DNA of 64,000 bases from Vibrio ziniensis (GTDB taxonomy: Bacteria; Pseudomonadota; Gammaproteobacteria; Enterobacterales; Vibrionaceae): assembly GCF_011064285.1 (NCBI RefSeq), contig NZ_CP049331.1, forward strand, positions 1,736,001 through 1,800,000. Direction: 5' to 3'. Position numbers and translations under genes: made by a program. Of the stretch, positions 17,517 to 27,358 are shown one piece after another (the first letter of the stretch is position 1; every line of letters starts with the position of its first letter). The notes below the pieces were generated by a model. The model saw only the letters and a program-made list of their open reading frames with translations, searched no databases and had not been told where the DNA came from.

Positions 17517-18770
17517 ATGAACACATCGATTGCTATCGAAAAATCAGAACAATCTTCTAATAAATGGACTTATCAAGATTTTGCATGGACTCTCTCACTT
17601 TTTGGTACAGCTGTAGGAGCAGGTGTACTATTTTTGCCAATCAAAGCGGGTGCGGGTGGTTTTTGGCCATTAGTTATTCTTGCTTTAATTGCGGCTCCAA
17701 TGACTTGGTTTGCTCACAAGAGTTTGGCTCGTTTTGTACTATCAGCTAAAAACCCAGAAGCAGACATCACAGACACCGTTGAAGAACATTTCGGGAAAAC
17801 TGGCGCAAACCTTATTACTTTCGCTTACTTCTTTGCCATTTACCCTATCGTTCTTATTTACGGCGTTGGTATTACCAACACAGTAGACTCATTCCTTGTA
17901 AACCAAATTGGCATGGAATCTGTGCCACGCTGGTTACTATCTGGCTTATTGATCGCAGCAATGACTGCTGGTGTGGTATTTGGTAAAGAGCTGATGCTGA
18001 AAGCAACTTCAGCAATGGTTTACCCACTTGTTGCAATTTTGTTTGCCCTCTCATTCTACCTAATTCCAGAATGGAACAGCTCAATGGTAGAAGTAACACC
18101 TGAGTGGTCTACAATGCCTTCTGTTATTTGGTTGGCAATTCCAATCATCGTTTTTTCATTCAACCACAGCCCTGTTATTTCACAATTCTCTAAAGAGCAA
18201 CGAATTAAGCACGGTGACAATGCCGTTCAGAAAACTGACGCAGTTACTGGCGGCGCTGCAATGATGCTGATGGGTTTTGTAATGTTCTTTGTATTCTCTG
18301 TGGTTCTTTCTCTGTCTCCAGAGCAACTTGCAGACGCTCAGGCTCAGAACATTTCGGTACTTTCTTACCTAGCAAACATCCATGAGTCACCATTGATCTC
18401 ATACATGGGTCCTCTGGTTGCGTTTGCTGCGATCACTTCAAGCTACTTCGGTCACTTCCTAGGTGCTCATGAAGGTCTTGTTGGTCTGATCAAATCGCGT
18501 TCACAAACACCAGTAAACAAAATTGAAAAAGCGTCTCTACTGTTCATCGTTATCACTACTTGGATCGTTGCTATTGTTAACCCAAGCATCCTTGGAATGA
18601 TTGAAACAATGGGCGCACCAATGATTGCCGCTATCCTATTCTTAATGCCTGTATTTGCAATGAACAAAGTTCCTGCTATGGCGAAGTACAAGACTTCTGT
18701 TCCAGTGCAAATTTTCACAGTTATTTGTGGTCTTGCAGCCGTTAGTTCTGTAATCTACGGCGCGTTTTAA
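17517..18770 (+). CDS. sdaC: Serine transporter SdaC-like (HAAAP family)
   Basis: 417 residues with about 11 membrane helices. It opens WTLSLFGTAVGAGVLFLPI, the substrate/ion site motif of hydroxy and aromatic amino acid permeases, and has FSFNHSPVISQF and FGHFLGAHEGL later. SdaC imports L-serine with protons across the inner membrane. The next gene, 87 nt downstream on the same strand, is an L-serine deaminase, which makes serine the likely substrate. A CRP-like site lies upstream. A perfect stem containing a Shine-Dalgarno sequence lies between the two genes and may tune expression. Confidence 0.92.
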   Translation: MNTSIAIEKSEQSSNKWTYQDFAWTLSLFGTAVGAGVLFLPIKAGAGGFWPLVILALIAAPMTWFAHKSLARFVLSAKNPEADITDTVEEHFGKTGANLITFAYFFAIYPIVLIYGVGITNTVDSFLVNQIGMESVPRWLLSGLLIAAMTAGVVFGKELMLKATSAMVYPLVAILFALSFYLIPEWNSSMVEVTPEWSTMPSVIWLAIPIIVFSFNHSPVISQFSKEQRIKHGDNAVQKTDAVTGGAAMMLMGFVMFFVFSVVLSLSPEQLADAQAQNISVLSYLANIHESPLISYMGPLVAFAAITSSYFGHFLGAHEGLVGLIKSRSQTPVNKIEKASLLFIVITTWIVAIVNPSILGMIETMGAPMIAAILFLMPVFAMNKVPAMAKYKTSVPVQIFTVICGLAAVSSVIYGAF

Positions 18771-18816
18771 TCCCAAACTTTGTAAAGTCCGATTAAACTA
18801 AAAATATAATAGTAAT

Positions 18817-18840
18817 AAACCTCCTTTTTAAAGGAGGTTT
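18817..18840 (+). terminator. Perfect 11-bp hairpin between sdaC and sdaA
   Basis: AAACCTCCTTT, a 2-nt gap, then AAAGGAGGTTT. The right arm contains an ideal Shine-Dalgarno, but it is 20 nt from the sdaA start, too far to serve it. GAGGT at 18846 is the working site. There is no T-run downstream, so complete termination is unlikely. A partial terminator, mRNA processing site or ribosome standby site are the options. Confidence 0.5.
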
Positions 18841-18857
18841 AGTTTGAGGTAATCACT

Positions 18858-20219
18858 ATGATTAGTGTGTTTGATATCTATAAAATTGGCATCGGTCCTT
18901 CGAGCTCACATACAGTTGGACCAATGAAAGCCGGTAAACAATTTATTGATGACTTAAGCTCAATGGATAAGCTACAAGACATCACTAAAATTACCGTTGA
19001 CGTTTATGGATCATTATCGCTGACAGGGAAAGGTCACCATACAGATATTGCTATCATCATGGGTCTTGCGGGTAATACCCCTGAGCATGTTGATATCGAC
19101 AGTATTCCAGGTTTTATTGCGAACGTTCAGCAAACTGAGCGTCTTCCTGTTGGTACGCACAATCATACTGTTGCTTTTCCACGTGAAGATGGAATGGTAT
19201 TCCATAGAAGCTTTTTGTCATTACACGAGAACGGCATGTCAATTCATGCGTGGATCGGTGATGACGTTGTTTACAGCAAAACCTACTACTCTATCGGCGG
19301 CGGCTTCATTGTTGATGAAGAGCATTTCGGTCAGAAAGAGCAAGCTAAGGTTGCTGTACCTTATCCGTTTAATACAGCTGAAGAGCTGGTTAACCAGTGT
19401 AAAGAGAGCGGGCTTTCTATCAGCACACTAGTGATGGAAAACGAAAGAGCGCTTCACACTGATGTTGAAGTGAAAGAGTATTTCGCGAATATCTGGCGCA
19501 CCATGCAGGAATGTATGGATCGTGGTATGAATACCGAAGGTATTTTACCAGGTCCACTACGTGTACCTCGTCGCGCTGCGGCACTTCGTCAACAACTTCT
19601 GACATCAGAAAAGATTACTAACGATCCAATGGCGGTTGTCGACTGGGTCAACATGTACGCATTCGCAGTGAATGAAGAAAACGCAGCGGGTGGACGTGTA
19701 GTTACTGCACCAACTAACGGTGCGTGTGGCATTATCCCTGCTGTACTTGCTTACTACGACAAGTTCATCCAGACAGTAACTGAAAAAGATTACACTCGTT
19801 ACTTTGCCGCTTCTGGTGCAATCGGTGGTTTGTACAAGCAAAACGCTTCAATCTCTGGTGCTGAAGTAGGCTGCCAAGGCGAAGTGGGTGTTGCATGTTC
19901 TATGGCCGCAGGTGGTCTTGCTGCTCTGTTAGGCGGTAGCCCAGAGCAAGTGTGTATGGCAGCTGAAATTGCTATGGAACACAACTTAGGTCTAACGTGT
20001 GACCCTGTTGCAGGACAAGTGCAAGTACCATGTATTGAACGTAATGGTATTGCTGCTGTAAAAGCGATCAACTCTACCCGTATGGCAATGCGCCGTTCAT
20101 CAGCGCCACGCGTTTCACTTGATAAAGTCATTGAAACTATGCTGGAAACCGGTAAAGACATGAACGCAAAATACCGTGAAACCTCACAAGGTGGTTTAGC
20201 GGTAAAAGTAATCTGTTAA
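18858..20219 (+). CDS. sdaA: L-serine ammonia-lyase (iron-sulfur)
   Basis: 453 residues, single-chain form of L-serine dehydratase. The N-terminal beta domain opens with [14 protein letters not shown] (SSSHT at 15-19). The alpha domain carries the cysteines expected to hold the [4Fe-4S] cluster, in [31 protein letters not shown] and [18 protein letters not shown]. The enzyme turns L-serine into pyruvate and ammonia in the cytoplasm. GAGGT lies 7 nt before ATG 18858. It forms a unit with sdaC, so imported serine is fed directly to pyruvate. Two paralogues (sdaA, sdaB) exist in enterobacteria; the choice of symbol is by convention. Confidence 0.94.
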   Translation: MISVFDIYKIGIGPSSSHTVGPMKAGKQFIDDLSSMDKLQDITKITVDVYGSLSLTGKGHHTDIAIIMGLAGNTPEHVDIDSIPGFIANVQQTERLPVGTHNHTVAFPREDGMVFHRSFLSLHENGMSIHAWIGDDVVYSKTYYSIGGGFIVDEEHFGQKEQAKVAVPYPFNTAEELVNQCKESGLSISTLVMENERALHTDVEVKEYFANIWRTMQECMDRGMNTEGILPGPLRVPRRAAALRQQLLTSEKITNDPMAVVDWVNMYAFAVNEENAAGGRVVTAPTNGACGIIPAVLAYYDKFIQTVTEKDYTRYFAASGAIGGLYKQNASISGAEVGCQGEVGVACSMAAGGLAALLGGSPEQVCMAAEIAMEHNLGLTCDPVAGQVQVPCIERNGIAAVKAINSTRMAMRRSSAPRVSLDKVIETMLETGKDMNAKYRETSQGGLAVKVIC

Positions 20220-20247
20220 TCGTTAATTTTACTCAATAATTGCCTAG

Positions 20248-20275
20248 AGCCTGATGATCCATCAGGCTTTTTTTT
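20248..20275 (+). terminator. Terminator of sdaC-sdaA
   Basis: 9-bp stem AGCCTGATG/CATCAGGCT with a 3-nt loop, then eight T residues. It is a textbook intrinsic terminator 29 nt after the sdaA stop. Confidence 0.9.
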
Positions 20276-20390
20276 GCCTTATTGACTTAACTTTACTTAG
20301 TTTTACTTTTTGAACGCTTGTTAAAAAAAGCGATTCGCTTAAAAATGGTTCTCATTACTGCTGTACATAATTCGGAATCATTTCATCCAC

Positions 20391-21572
20391 ATGACTATAC
20401 GTATCACAACTAAAAAAGTCTTCGGCGTGCTTGTCCTCATCGCTAGCATCAGTGGCACTGGTTACTACTTTTATCCCAAAGAAGCGCCACCAAGTTTCGC
20501 TACAGAAACCGTTCATAAAGGCAATATTGAAAACACTGTGCTTGCTACTGGTATGTTGCAAGCTTCAAAACTGGTTGCCGTCGGTGCCCAGGTTTCTGGT
20601 CAGATTCAAAAACTTGGCGTAAAGCTCGGTGATGAGATCAAACAAGGCGAATTAGTGGCTCAAATTGATAGCCTTACACAACAAAACAGCCTTAAAGAAG
20701 CTAACGCATCACTAAGCAGCCTGAAGGCGCAAATCAGCGCTAAGCAAGCGCAAATTCGTCAAGCTCAATCAGAATATACGCGTCAAAAATCAATGCTTGC
20801 AGATAAAGCGAGCTCACAAGCCGATTACGAATCTGCAGAAGCAACTCTAGCTATTTACAAAGCAGAACTTGAGCAAATCAAAGCGGAGCTAGAACAGGCG
20901 AAGATCAGTGTCGATAGCGCACAAATTGACCTTGGTTACACAACGATCAACGCTCCAATGGATGGCACAGTAGTTTATAGCGCGGTAGAAGAAGGCCAAA
21001 CGGTTAACGCTAACCAAACTACCCCAACCATTATCGAACTGGCACAGCTTGACCGCATGACAGTAAAAGCACAGATTTCAGAAGCAGACGTCGTCAACGT
21101 TAAACCTGGGCTACCTGTTTATTTCACTATCTTAGGTAAACCAAACCACCAATACCACGCAACACTTAGAGCTATCGAACCGGGTCCAACACTTATGGAT
21201 GGTGATGACAGCGATCTTTCCGTTAGTAACGACGAAGCTATTTATTACCACGGTCTGTTTGAAGTGGATAACCCAGACAGGACGCTACGTATCGGTATGA
21301 CTGCGCAGGTATCGATTGTATTAAATAAAGCTGAAAACGCCCTTTTGGTACCAGCTCAAGTCATCCTCAAACAACCGGGCAGAACACCTCGTTATCAAGT
21401 TCCAGTATTGGTTAATGGTCAGCAAGAAATGCGTGATGTGACCATTGGTATCAACAACAAAATCTTTGCTGAAGTCACCAGTGGACTAGAAGAAGGCGAT
21501 CAAATTATTGTTGGAACACCCAGTGCCGGTGGTACGCGTTCTAGCCGTATGGGTCCACCGAGGATGTTTTAA
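20391..21572 (+). CDS. macA: MacA-like periplasmic adaptor of an ABC efflux pump
   Basis: 393 residues. An N-terminal anchor helix (residues 8-27) is followed by a lipoyl-like half ([29 protein letters not shown]) and a long Gln/Ala-rich coiled-coil hairpin (about 100-180). The second lipoyl half is [16 protein letters not shown], and beta-barrel and membrane-proximal domains complete the chain. MacA bridges MacB and an outer membrane channel and stimulates MacB ATPase activity. Its stop overlaps the macB start by one base (TAATG). The ribosome site is weak. The substrate of this pump (macrolides, peptides or other) is unknown. It is the first gene of a complete three-component operon. Confidence 0.9.
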   Translation: MTIRITTKKVFGVLVLIASISGTGYYFYPKEAPPSFATETVHKGNIENTVLATGMLQASKLVAVGAQVSGQIQKLGVKLGDEIKQGELVAQIDSLTQQNSLKEANASLSSLKAQISAKQAQIRQAQSEYTRQKSMLADKASSQADYESAEATLAIYKAELEQIKAELEQAKISVDSAQIDLGYTTINAPMDGTVVYSAVEEGQTVNANQTTPTIIELAQLDRMTVKAQISEADVVNVKPGLPVYFTILGKPNHQYHATLRAIEPGPTLMDGDDSDLSVSNDEAIYYHGLFEVDNPDRTLRIGMTAQVSIVLNKAENALLVPAQVILKQPGRTPRYQVPVLVNGQQEMRDVTIGINNKIFAEVTSGLEEGDQIIVGTPSAGGTRSSRMGPPRMF

Positions 21573-23530
21573 TGTCTCGTCCATTACTTGAAATATCCCA
21601 TATCTATCGCAGCTTTGCGGCGGGTGACGAAGAGTTAACAGTACTTAAAGACGTTAACCTAACCATTGAACGTGGTGAGATGGTTGCTATTGTCGGAACG
21701 TCTGGCTCTGGTAAGTCAACACTGATGAACATTCTTGGCTGCCTTGATCAACCAAGCAGCGGCGATTACTGGATTAACGGTCGAAATACATCACAACTCA
21801 ACTCAGACCAACTGGCTGAGCTACGCCGTGAACATTTTGGCTTTATCTTCCAGCGCTACCATCTGCTTGGTGATTTAACCGCCGTTGGTAACGTTGAGAT
21901 CCCCGCAATCTATGCGGGCAGTGATAAGAAAGCACGTCAAGAGCGCGCGGAAAAACTGCTTACTCGCCTTGGTCTTGCTGACCGTCTGGATCACAAACCG
22001 AACCAATTAAGTGGTGGTCAGCAGCAGCGTGTTTCCGTTGCTCGCGCATTAGTTAATGGTGGCGATGTGATACTGGCTGACGAACCAACAGGTGCACTTG
22101 ATAGTAAAAGTGGCGAAGAGATGATGATCCTGCTGCAAGAGCTTCATCAGCTTGGTCACACTATCATCATCGTTACGCACGATTTGAAAGTCGCTCAACA
22201 CGCAGATCGAATCATTGAAATCAAAGATGGTGAAATACTGAGTGACACCGTCATCAAAAAAGAACTTATTGCACAGAACAGCGATAGCGTAAAACCTTCT
22301 CCTGCTACAGATGTATTAGAAAAAGGTCGTAATCTATTCGATAACTTGTGGGAAGCGCTAAAAATGGCGTTGGTAGCCATGTCTAACCACAGGCTCAGAA
22401 CTTTCCTGACCATGCTAGGCATCATTATCGGTATCGCATCGGTTGTTTCAGTAGTCGCTCTGGGTAATGGTTCGCAGAAATCGATTCTCGAAAACATCTC
22501 AGCAATGGGTACAAACACGATTGACATTATGCCGGGGACTGGTTTTGGTGACCGACGCTCAGGGAGGGTGAGAACCTTAACCGCAGCCGACGCTGAAGCG
22601 CTAAAGAACTTACAGTTTATTGATAGCGTAACACCAACACTGAGTACGTCTGTGACTTTGAAATATGGAAACCAAGCCGTGACAGCTTCAGTACAAGGCG
22701 TGGGACCGGATTATTTCCGTGTGCGCGGCTATGAATTGGCGGATGGTCAATATTGGGATGATTCCAGCGTGTCTTCTATGGCTCAAGAAGCGGTGATTGA
22801 TAACAATACCCTCAAATCATTGTTTCCTGATCAAAACCCGATTGGTGAAGTGATTTTCGCAGGTAATCTGCCTGTCCGAATCATAGGTGCAACCAAAGCG
22901 AAAGAGAGTGCATTTGGTAATAGTGATTCGCTCAATATTTGGGTTCCGTACACCACGGTCAGTGCACGCATGGTTGGGCAGAACTATCTAAACCGAATAT
23001 CAGTACGTGTCGATGACAACACGCCAAGCGAAGCCGCTGAACAAGCAATTATTCAGTTGTTAAAAATGCGCCACGGTACTGAAGATTTCTTTACGATTAA
23101 CACAGATACCATTCAGCAAAACATTACCAAAACGACAGCAACTATGACCTTGCTGATCTCAGCTATTGCGGTAATTTCTCTAGTCGTTGGAGGTATTGGT
23201 GTTATGAACATCATGCTGGTTTCTGTAACCGAGCGTACCCGTGAAATCGGGGTTCGTATGGCGGTTGGTGCAAGGCAAGGTGACATTCTTCGCCAGTTCT
23301 TAATTGAAGCAGTGTTAGTCTGTTTGTGTGGCGGCACCATTGGTATTGGCATGGCTTATTTAATTGGCGTCGCATTCGCCGCGTTTGGCAGTAGTTTTAC
23401 TATGATTTATTCCACAACATCGATCGTTTCAGCATTCTTGTGCTCCACCCTCATTGGTGTACTGTTTGGCTATCTTCCAGCGAAGAATGCCGCCCAGTTA
23501 AACCCAATTGACGCGTTATCTAGGGAGTAA
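21572..23530 (+). CDS. macB: MacB-like ABC transporter (ATPase-permease fusion)
   Basis: 652 residues. The N-terminal ATPase has Walker [10 protein letters not shown] (42-50), signature LSGGQ (146-150), Walker B VILADE (166-171) and the H-loop His in IIIVTHD. The C-terminal permease has one membrane helix near 280-300, a large periplasmic domain, and three more helices at the end with the FtsX-like region [16 protein letters not shown]. MacB drives substrates from the periplasm through the outer membrane channel, using cytoplasmic ATP. It is flanked by macA (1-nt overlap) and an outer membrane factor (3-nt gap). Confidence 0.94.
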   Translation: MSRPLLEISHIYRSFAAGDEELTVLKDVNLTIERGEMVAIVGTSGSGKSTLMNILGCLDQPSSGDYWINGRNTSQLNSDQLAELRREHFGFIFQRYHLLGDLTAVGNVEIPAIYAGSDKKARQERAEKLLTRLGLADRLDHKPNQLSGGQQQRVSVARALVNGGDVILADEPTGALDSKSGEEMMILLQELHQLGHTIIIVTHDLKVAQHADRIIEIKDGEILSDTVIKKELIAQNSDSVKPSPATDVLEKGRNLFDNLWEALKMALVAMSNHRLRTFLTMLGIIIGIASVVSVVALGNGSQKSILENISAMGTNTIDIMPGTGFGDRRSGRVRTLTAADAEALKNLQFIDSVTPTLSTSVTLKYGNQAVTASVQGVGPDYFRVRGYELADGQYWDDSSVSSMAQEAVIDNNTLKSLFPDQNPIGEVIFAGNLPVRIIGATKAKESAFGNSDSLNIWVPYTTVSARMVGQNYLNRISVRVDDNTPSEAAEQAIIQLLKMRHGTEDFFTINTDTIQQNITKTTATMTLLISAIAVISLVVGGIGVMNIMLVSVTERTREIGVRMAVGARQGDILRQFLIEAVLVCLCGGTIGIGMAYLIGVAFAAFGSSFTMIYSTTSIVSAFLCSTLIGVLFGYLPAKNAAQLNPIDALSRE

Positions 23531-23533
23531 GCC

Positions 23534-24955
23534 ATGTTACATCGATACAAATATTATACTCTTGCACTATGTGTGGTGTTGGCAACGGGTTGCGTGACTC
23601 GCTCTGAATTTCCTGAACCGGAAGTGCAAGTTCCACAAACTTGGCAATCTTCGCAACAATCGGCGAGTGCACAGTCTTCTTCGGAAAACTCATCACCAGT
23701 AATCAGTCATTGGTGGACCAGTTTTAATGATGATCAGCTCAACCAATTGGTTGAGAAAGTTCTTGCGACCAACAGCGATTTAGCAATTGCTACACTGACA
23801 CTTAAACAAGCTCGTTTAGAAGCCAATTTAGCTGGAAGAGATCTCTACCCTGACCTATCAGGTAGCGTTTCCGCTGATGGCTCACGCTATTTAGATAGCG
23901 GAGTTTCAAGTGAAAGTTATCAAACTGGTCTGTCAGTCAGTTACGAAGTAGACCTATGGGGCAAACTTTCAGCTGCCGCAGATGAGAGTGAATGGACAGC
24001 GCTTGCGAGCTTAGAAGAACGTGAAGCGACAGCCCAAAGTTTAGTTGCAACTACGGCGCAACTCTATTGGCAAATCGGCTATCTGAATCAGCGTATTGAA
24101 CTCAGTAATAGTGATATTGCCGATGCAACGGATACCTTAAAGCAAGCACAGAGCCAATTCAGCCATGGTTCGGTGACTCGACTCAATGTATTGGAAGCTG
24201 AGCGTTCGCTTGCAGCTTTGGAAGCAACACATCGTGATTACTTGCAGCAGCTAACAGAGGCACAAAACGCTTTCGCTATCTTGTTTGACCAAGCGCCACA
24301 GCAAATGGTGAAAGAGATTAAAGCACTGCCAGAAGGCGCATTGCCAGAAATCGCATCAGGTGTACCTGCGGATGTTTTGAGCCGTCGTCCCGACATCAAA
24401 CAAGCACTCTATGAGCTAAAAGCAACATTTGCAGCCAAAGATTCTGCCGATGCCGCTTACTTTCCAACGTTAACCTTAACAGGCGCGCTAGGTGGCTCAT
24501 CTGAACAGCTGCGCAACTTACTGAGCGACCCATTGGGTTCAATTGGCGCTGATTTGACGATGCCGTTCCTCAACTGGAACACCATGCAGATCAATCAAGA
24601 TATCGCGCAAGTGAAATACGAATCTGCGATCATTTCATACCGCAAAGCGCTCTATACCGCGTTTCAGGATGTGGATAATGCCCTATCTGCTCGTGAAAAC
24701 TACCAGTATCAGGAAGAGAAACTTCAGAAACAGTATGACAGCGCAGCAGAAGCGGCTCGCATTTACGCCAGTCAGTATAAGTATGGTGCTATCGATATCA
24801 CGACCTTGCTTGATGCTCAAGACAATGAGCGAAGTGCAAAAGCGTCACTGTTGGAAAACCGTTATAACCAGCTAGTCAATCTGACGACCATCTATCAAAG
24901 CCTTGGTGGTGAAGATTTGGTTCCGTTAGAGGAGTCTGATAACACCGAGCAATAG
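23534..24955 (+). CDS. Outer membrane efflux lipoprotein (NodT/TolC-like)
   Basis: 473 residues. A lipoprotein signal ends LATG-Cys20, so the mature protein is lipid anchored. Two repeated outer-membrane-factor domains follow, with the typical SYEVDLWGKL and LSRRPDIKQALYELKATFAAKDSADAAYFPTLTL-type sequence (seen at about 280-315), and PFLNWNTMQINQDIAQ in the second half. Such trimers form the outer membrane duct. Dedicated lipoprotein channels are more usual with RND pumps, while classical MacAB borrows TolC. Here the gene is 3 nt after macB, so this pump probably has its own channel. A strong bidirectional terminator follows. Confidence 0.92.
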   Translation: MLHRYKYYTLALCVVLATGCVTRSEFPEPEVQVPQTWQSSQQSASAQSSSENSSPVISHWWTSFNDDQLNQLVEKVLATNSDLAIATLTLKQARLEANLAGRDLYPDLSGSVSADGSRYLDSGVSSESYQTGLSVSYEVDLWGKLSAAADESEWTALASLEEREATAQSLVATTAQLYWQIGYLNQRIELSNSDIADATDTLKQAQSQFSHGSVTRLNVLEAERSLAALEATHRDYLQQLTEAQNAFAILFDQAPQQMVKEIKALPEGALPEIASGVPADVLSRRPDIKQALYELKATFAAKDSADAAYFPTLTLTGALGGSSEQLRNLLSDPLGSIGADLTMPFLNWNTMQINQDIAQVKYESAIISYRKALYTAFQDVDNALSARENYQYQEEKLQKQYDSAAEAARIYASQYKYGAIDITTLLDAQDNERSAKASLLENRYNQLVNLTTIYQSLGGEDLVPLEESDNTEQ

Positions 24956-25011
24956 CAGATCAGCTATTCACAAACAGAACGCTAATCGACAAACAGATCG
25001 ATTGGCAACAT

Positions 25012-25047
25012 AAAAAGAGAAACGTGCATTGTTGCGTTTCTCTTTTT
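25012..25047. terminator. Bidirectional terminator between the efflux operon and fdhD
   Basis: 13-bp perfect stem AAAAAGAGAAACG/CGTTTCTCTTTTT with a 10-nt loop and T-runs on both strands. It serves two convergent transcripts. Confidence 0.88.
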
Positions 25048-25070
25048 GTTTGGATTAAAGAAATGTTTAG

Positions 25071-25907
25071 TTAAGGTGTAGGGCTATACAGCCTTGGAGA
25101 ACCACTGTGAGGCAGATGAATCAGGTTAAGATGATTTCTCCTTGCCCACTCCACCGTTAACGACGTTGGAGCAGACAAACACACCAATGTCGCGATCTCT
25201 GCTCTTACCGCTTTATGAATGAGTTCTAAACTGCAACGACTCGTCACAATGGCAAAACCACTTTTAGGGTTTATCTGCTCGGATGCCATCGCTCCAATCA
25301 ACTTGTCTAAAGCGTTGTGTCGACCAATGTCTTCTCTGCAAAGCACTATCTCTCCTTTTGCATTGGCAAATAACGCCGCGTGCAAAGCACCTGAGATTTT
25401 AGCCGCTTGTTGATGTTGGGAAATTTTCTCTCTCAGTCCGTTAAAAACTAAAGAGCTTGGTGGCAATGTTGGGACAAGTGGACGCAAATCGGGTAAAGCT
25501 TGCTCTAAAGCTTCAACGCCGCAGATACCACAGCCAGTGGTGCCGGCCATATGGCGACGTTGATGTTTCAAGTTCCAGAAGGCGCGATTACTGATTTCAA
25601 CTTCAGCAAAATGAGACTCACCTTGCCCCCCGATCTCAATGTCTTTAATTTCACCAAAACTGGTGACAATCCCTGCGCTAAGACTGAATCCTCGCACGAA
25701 ATCCTCGAGATGCCCTGGAGTAACCATCATCACCGCTTGGTTAATACCGTTGTAACTGATCGCTAACGCAGATTCACTGGCTAACGGGGTATCCAATATT
25801 TCACTTTCGCCGGTTAACTCTCGATAGCGAAGTGAATTCGGGGCTGGTGGTGCTTGGTTGAAATCATGCAGCTCGATAAAAGTATCTGTGTTTATGGTAC
25901 AGCTCAT
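25071..25907 (-). CDS. fdhD: Formate dehydrogenase accessory sulfurtransferase FdhD
   Basis: 278 residues, cytoplasmic. The catalytic CxxC is CGIC with Cys126 and Cys129 in GTTGCGICGVEALEQ; HAALFA and CREDIGRHNALDKLIG are further family motifs. FdhD passes sulfur from IscS to the molybdenum cofactor of formate dehydrogenases. The start ATG 25907 has GAGGTAACGAG upstream, inside the end of the LysR gene, from which it is separated by 4 nt. It is adjacent to and divergent from a YdeP/FdhF-type molybdoenzyme, its probable client. Confidence 0.95.
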   Translation of the reverse strand: MSCTINTDTFIELHDFNQAPPAPNSLRYRELTGESEILDTPLASESALAISYNGINQAVMMVTPGHLEDFVRGFSLSAGIVTSFGEIKDIEIGGQGESHFAEVEISNRAFWNLKHQRRHMAGTTGCGICGVEALEQALPDLRPLVPTLPPSSLVFNGLREKISQHQQAAKISGALHAALFANAKGEIVLCREDIGRHNALDKLIGAMASEQINPKSGFAIVTSRCSLELIHKAVRAEIATLVCLSAPTSLTVEWARRNHLNLIHLPHSGSPRLYSPTP

Positions 25908-25911
25908 CTCG

Positions 25912-26841
25912 TTACCTCACTGCCTGAATGCGTGCTGATTTCGCCAATGGCGCTTTACCAACACCAAATAAGCTTTTTGCTTCAGCAAAGCACTGATCCA
26001 CGAGTGCCGATGACGGCTCTTGTTTACGTTTGAGTAATACCAAAGGTGAATGCACTACAGCTTTCTCAATCGGAATAATACGAAGCTGTTCATTGAGCTC
26101 TGCTAAACCAGAATTCAACGGCATAATTGCGCAGCAAAGCCCACTAGTGACGGCTTGGATCAGGTGAAAAGTAGAGTTACTTTCAATGACAGTTTGCGGC
26201 ACAAGTCCTTTGCTGCCAAAACTCAAATCGATGGAATGACGGTAGTGCATTCCTTTTGATAGCAAGCCCAACGGGATGTTATTTAATGACTCCCACATCA
26301 CTTCTTGTTCTGCGAAGTCGAAATAGCGGCTGTCATATAGTATTCCCAAGTCGGTTGAACTCATTTCAATCACATCAAAATAACTGGTATTGACCTGATC
26401 GATATAACACATGCCCAAATCCAGTTGGTTACGATTGAGCTGGTCTATGATCTGCTCAGAAGCCATAGACATAATCTGAAAACGCAATTCAGGAAAGAGT
26501 TCTGACAGTGGTTTAATAAGCTGCATTGGGTTTTGACTCGCTAAAGGAACCATGCCCAATCTTAATGAGCCCACTAACTGACCACGGCAGTTTGCCGCTT
26601 CAGCTTGTAAGCCGTCATGCGCAGCTAAGACTGTTTTCGCCCAAGCAAGAATTCGGTCCCCTGCTTCGGTAAACCCTTCAAAACGTTGGCTTCTGGTGAT
26701 CAATTCAAGCTCAAGCTCTTCCTCAAGACGCCGAATTCTCATCGACAATGTTGGCTGCGTGATATGACACAACGCCGCCGCTTGGCCAAAATGTTTGGTC
26801 TGATCTAAGGCGATTAGATACTTGAGTTGTTTGATGTCCAT
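25912..26841 (-). CDS. LysR-family transcriptional regulator
   Basis: 309 residues. The N-terminal winged helix-turn-helix (MDIKQLKYLIALDQTKHFGQAAALCHITQPTLSMRI region, residues 1-60) is followed by a linker helix and a LysR substrate-binding domain from about 90. It precedes fdhD in the same transcript and is divergent from the molybdoenzyme gene. The most direct reading is that it regulates that gene or itself. The effector is unknown. One perfect FNR box lies about 81 nt upstream of its start. Confidence 0.9.
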   Translation of the reverse strand: MDIKQLKYLIALDQTKHFGQAAALCHITQPTLSMRIRRLEEELELELITRSQRFEGFTEAGDRILAWAKTVLAAHDGLQAEAANCRGQLVGSLRLGMVPLASQNPMQLIKPLSELFPELRFQIMSMASEQIIDQLNRNQLDLGMCYIDQVNTSYFDVIEMSSTDLGILYDSRYFDFAEQEVMWESLNNIPLGLLSKGMHYRHSIDLSFGSKGLVPQTVIESNSTFHLIQAVTSGLCCAIMPLNSGLAELNEQLRIIPIEKAVVHSPLVLLKRKQEPSSALVDQCFAEAKSLFGVGKAPLAKSARIQAVR

Positions 26842-26921
26842 TGTCGATTGCTTTGCCTAAGGTGTTTTTGATTTGAGCGCGTTGCCGTCAATTTTTAGCA
26901 AATAAACTTCTGTTGCAATAA

Positions 26922-26935
26922 TTGATCTAAATCAA
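26922..26935. promoter_or_regulatory. Perfect FNR box proximal to lysR-fdhD
   Basis: TTGATCTAAATCAA equals the FNR consensus TTGAT-N4-ATCAA with no mismatch. It lies 81 nt upstream of the LysR start, a spacing that suits oxygen-dependent activation of the leftward transcript. Confidence 0.7.
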
Positions 26936-27184
26936 GACTATTCCTCTAAAATCCTACGGTCAAATCTAATTTATCTATAGCGTGATAGATAGTGACTATT
27001 AAAAAAAATGACGACAGAATAAGGGATGGGATGATTATTGGAATTAAATTTAAGTAATTAAGCGACACATCAATAAATTATGTTTATCACCACGTAATTT
27101 CTCGAATTCGCCTAGTTCCATAGATTTTATTTATCACTCAGTCGGTAATATCAATTGGACGCATATCTTACAACGCAATAATCT

Positions 27185-27198
27185 TTGATTTAGATCAA
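27185..27198. promoter_or_regulatory. Perfect FNR box proximal to the molybdoenzyme gene
   Basis: TTGATTTAGATCAA again matches the consensus fully. It lies about 160 nt upstream of the rightward GTG start, which allows a class II promoter with a leader of about 120 nt. Confidence 0.7.
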
Positions 27199-27358
27199 GG
27201 CATCATATCAGCCGATCCAATCAGAAGTTAAAAAGCAGTAATCAGGATTCTTTAAAACCACAACAAACCGTTTTACTACTTCCGCCTTATCCACATATCG
27301 CGCCTGTTTTCACCGGTACTCCTGCTTACTGTCGTTCCTGTACGTTAGGAGTAAAGTC

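Larger units (their letters stand above)
26842..27358. promoter_or_regulatory. Divergent control region between LysR-fdhD and the molybdoenzyme gene
   Basis: 517 bases with no open frame of note, AT-rich in the middle. It carries two perfect FNR boxes: TTGATCTAAATCAA at 26922-26935 and TTGATTTAGATCAA at 27185-27198. One is near each gene, and they are listed separately. A LysR operator is expected here but no clear T-N11-A site was singled out. Confidence 0.6.
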
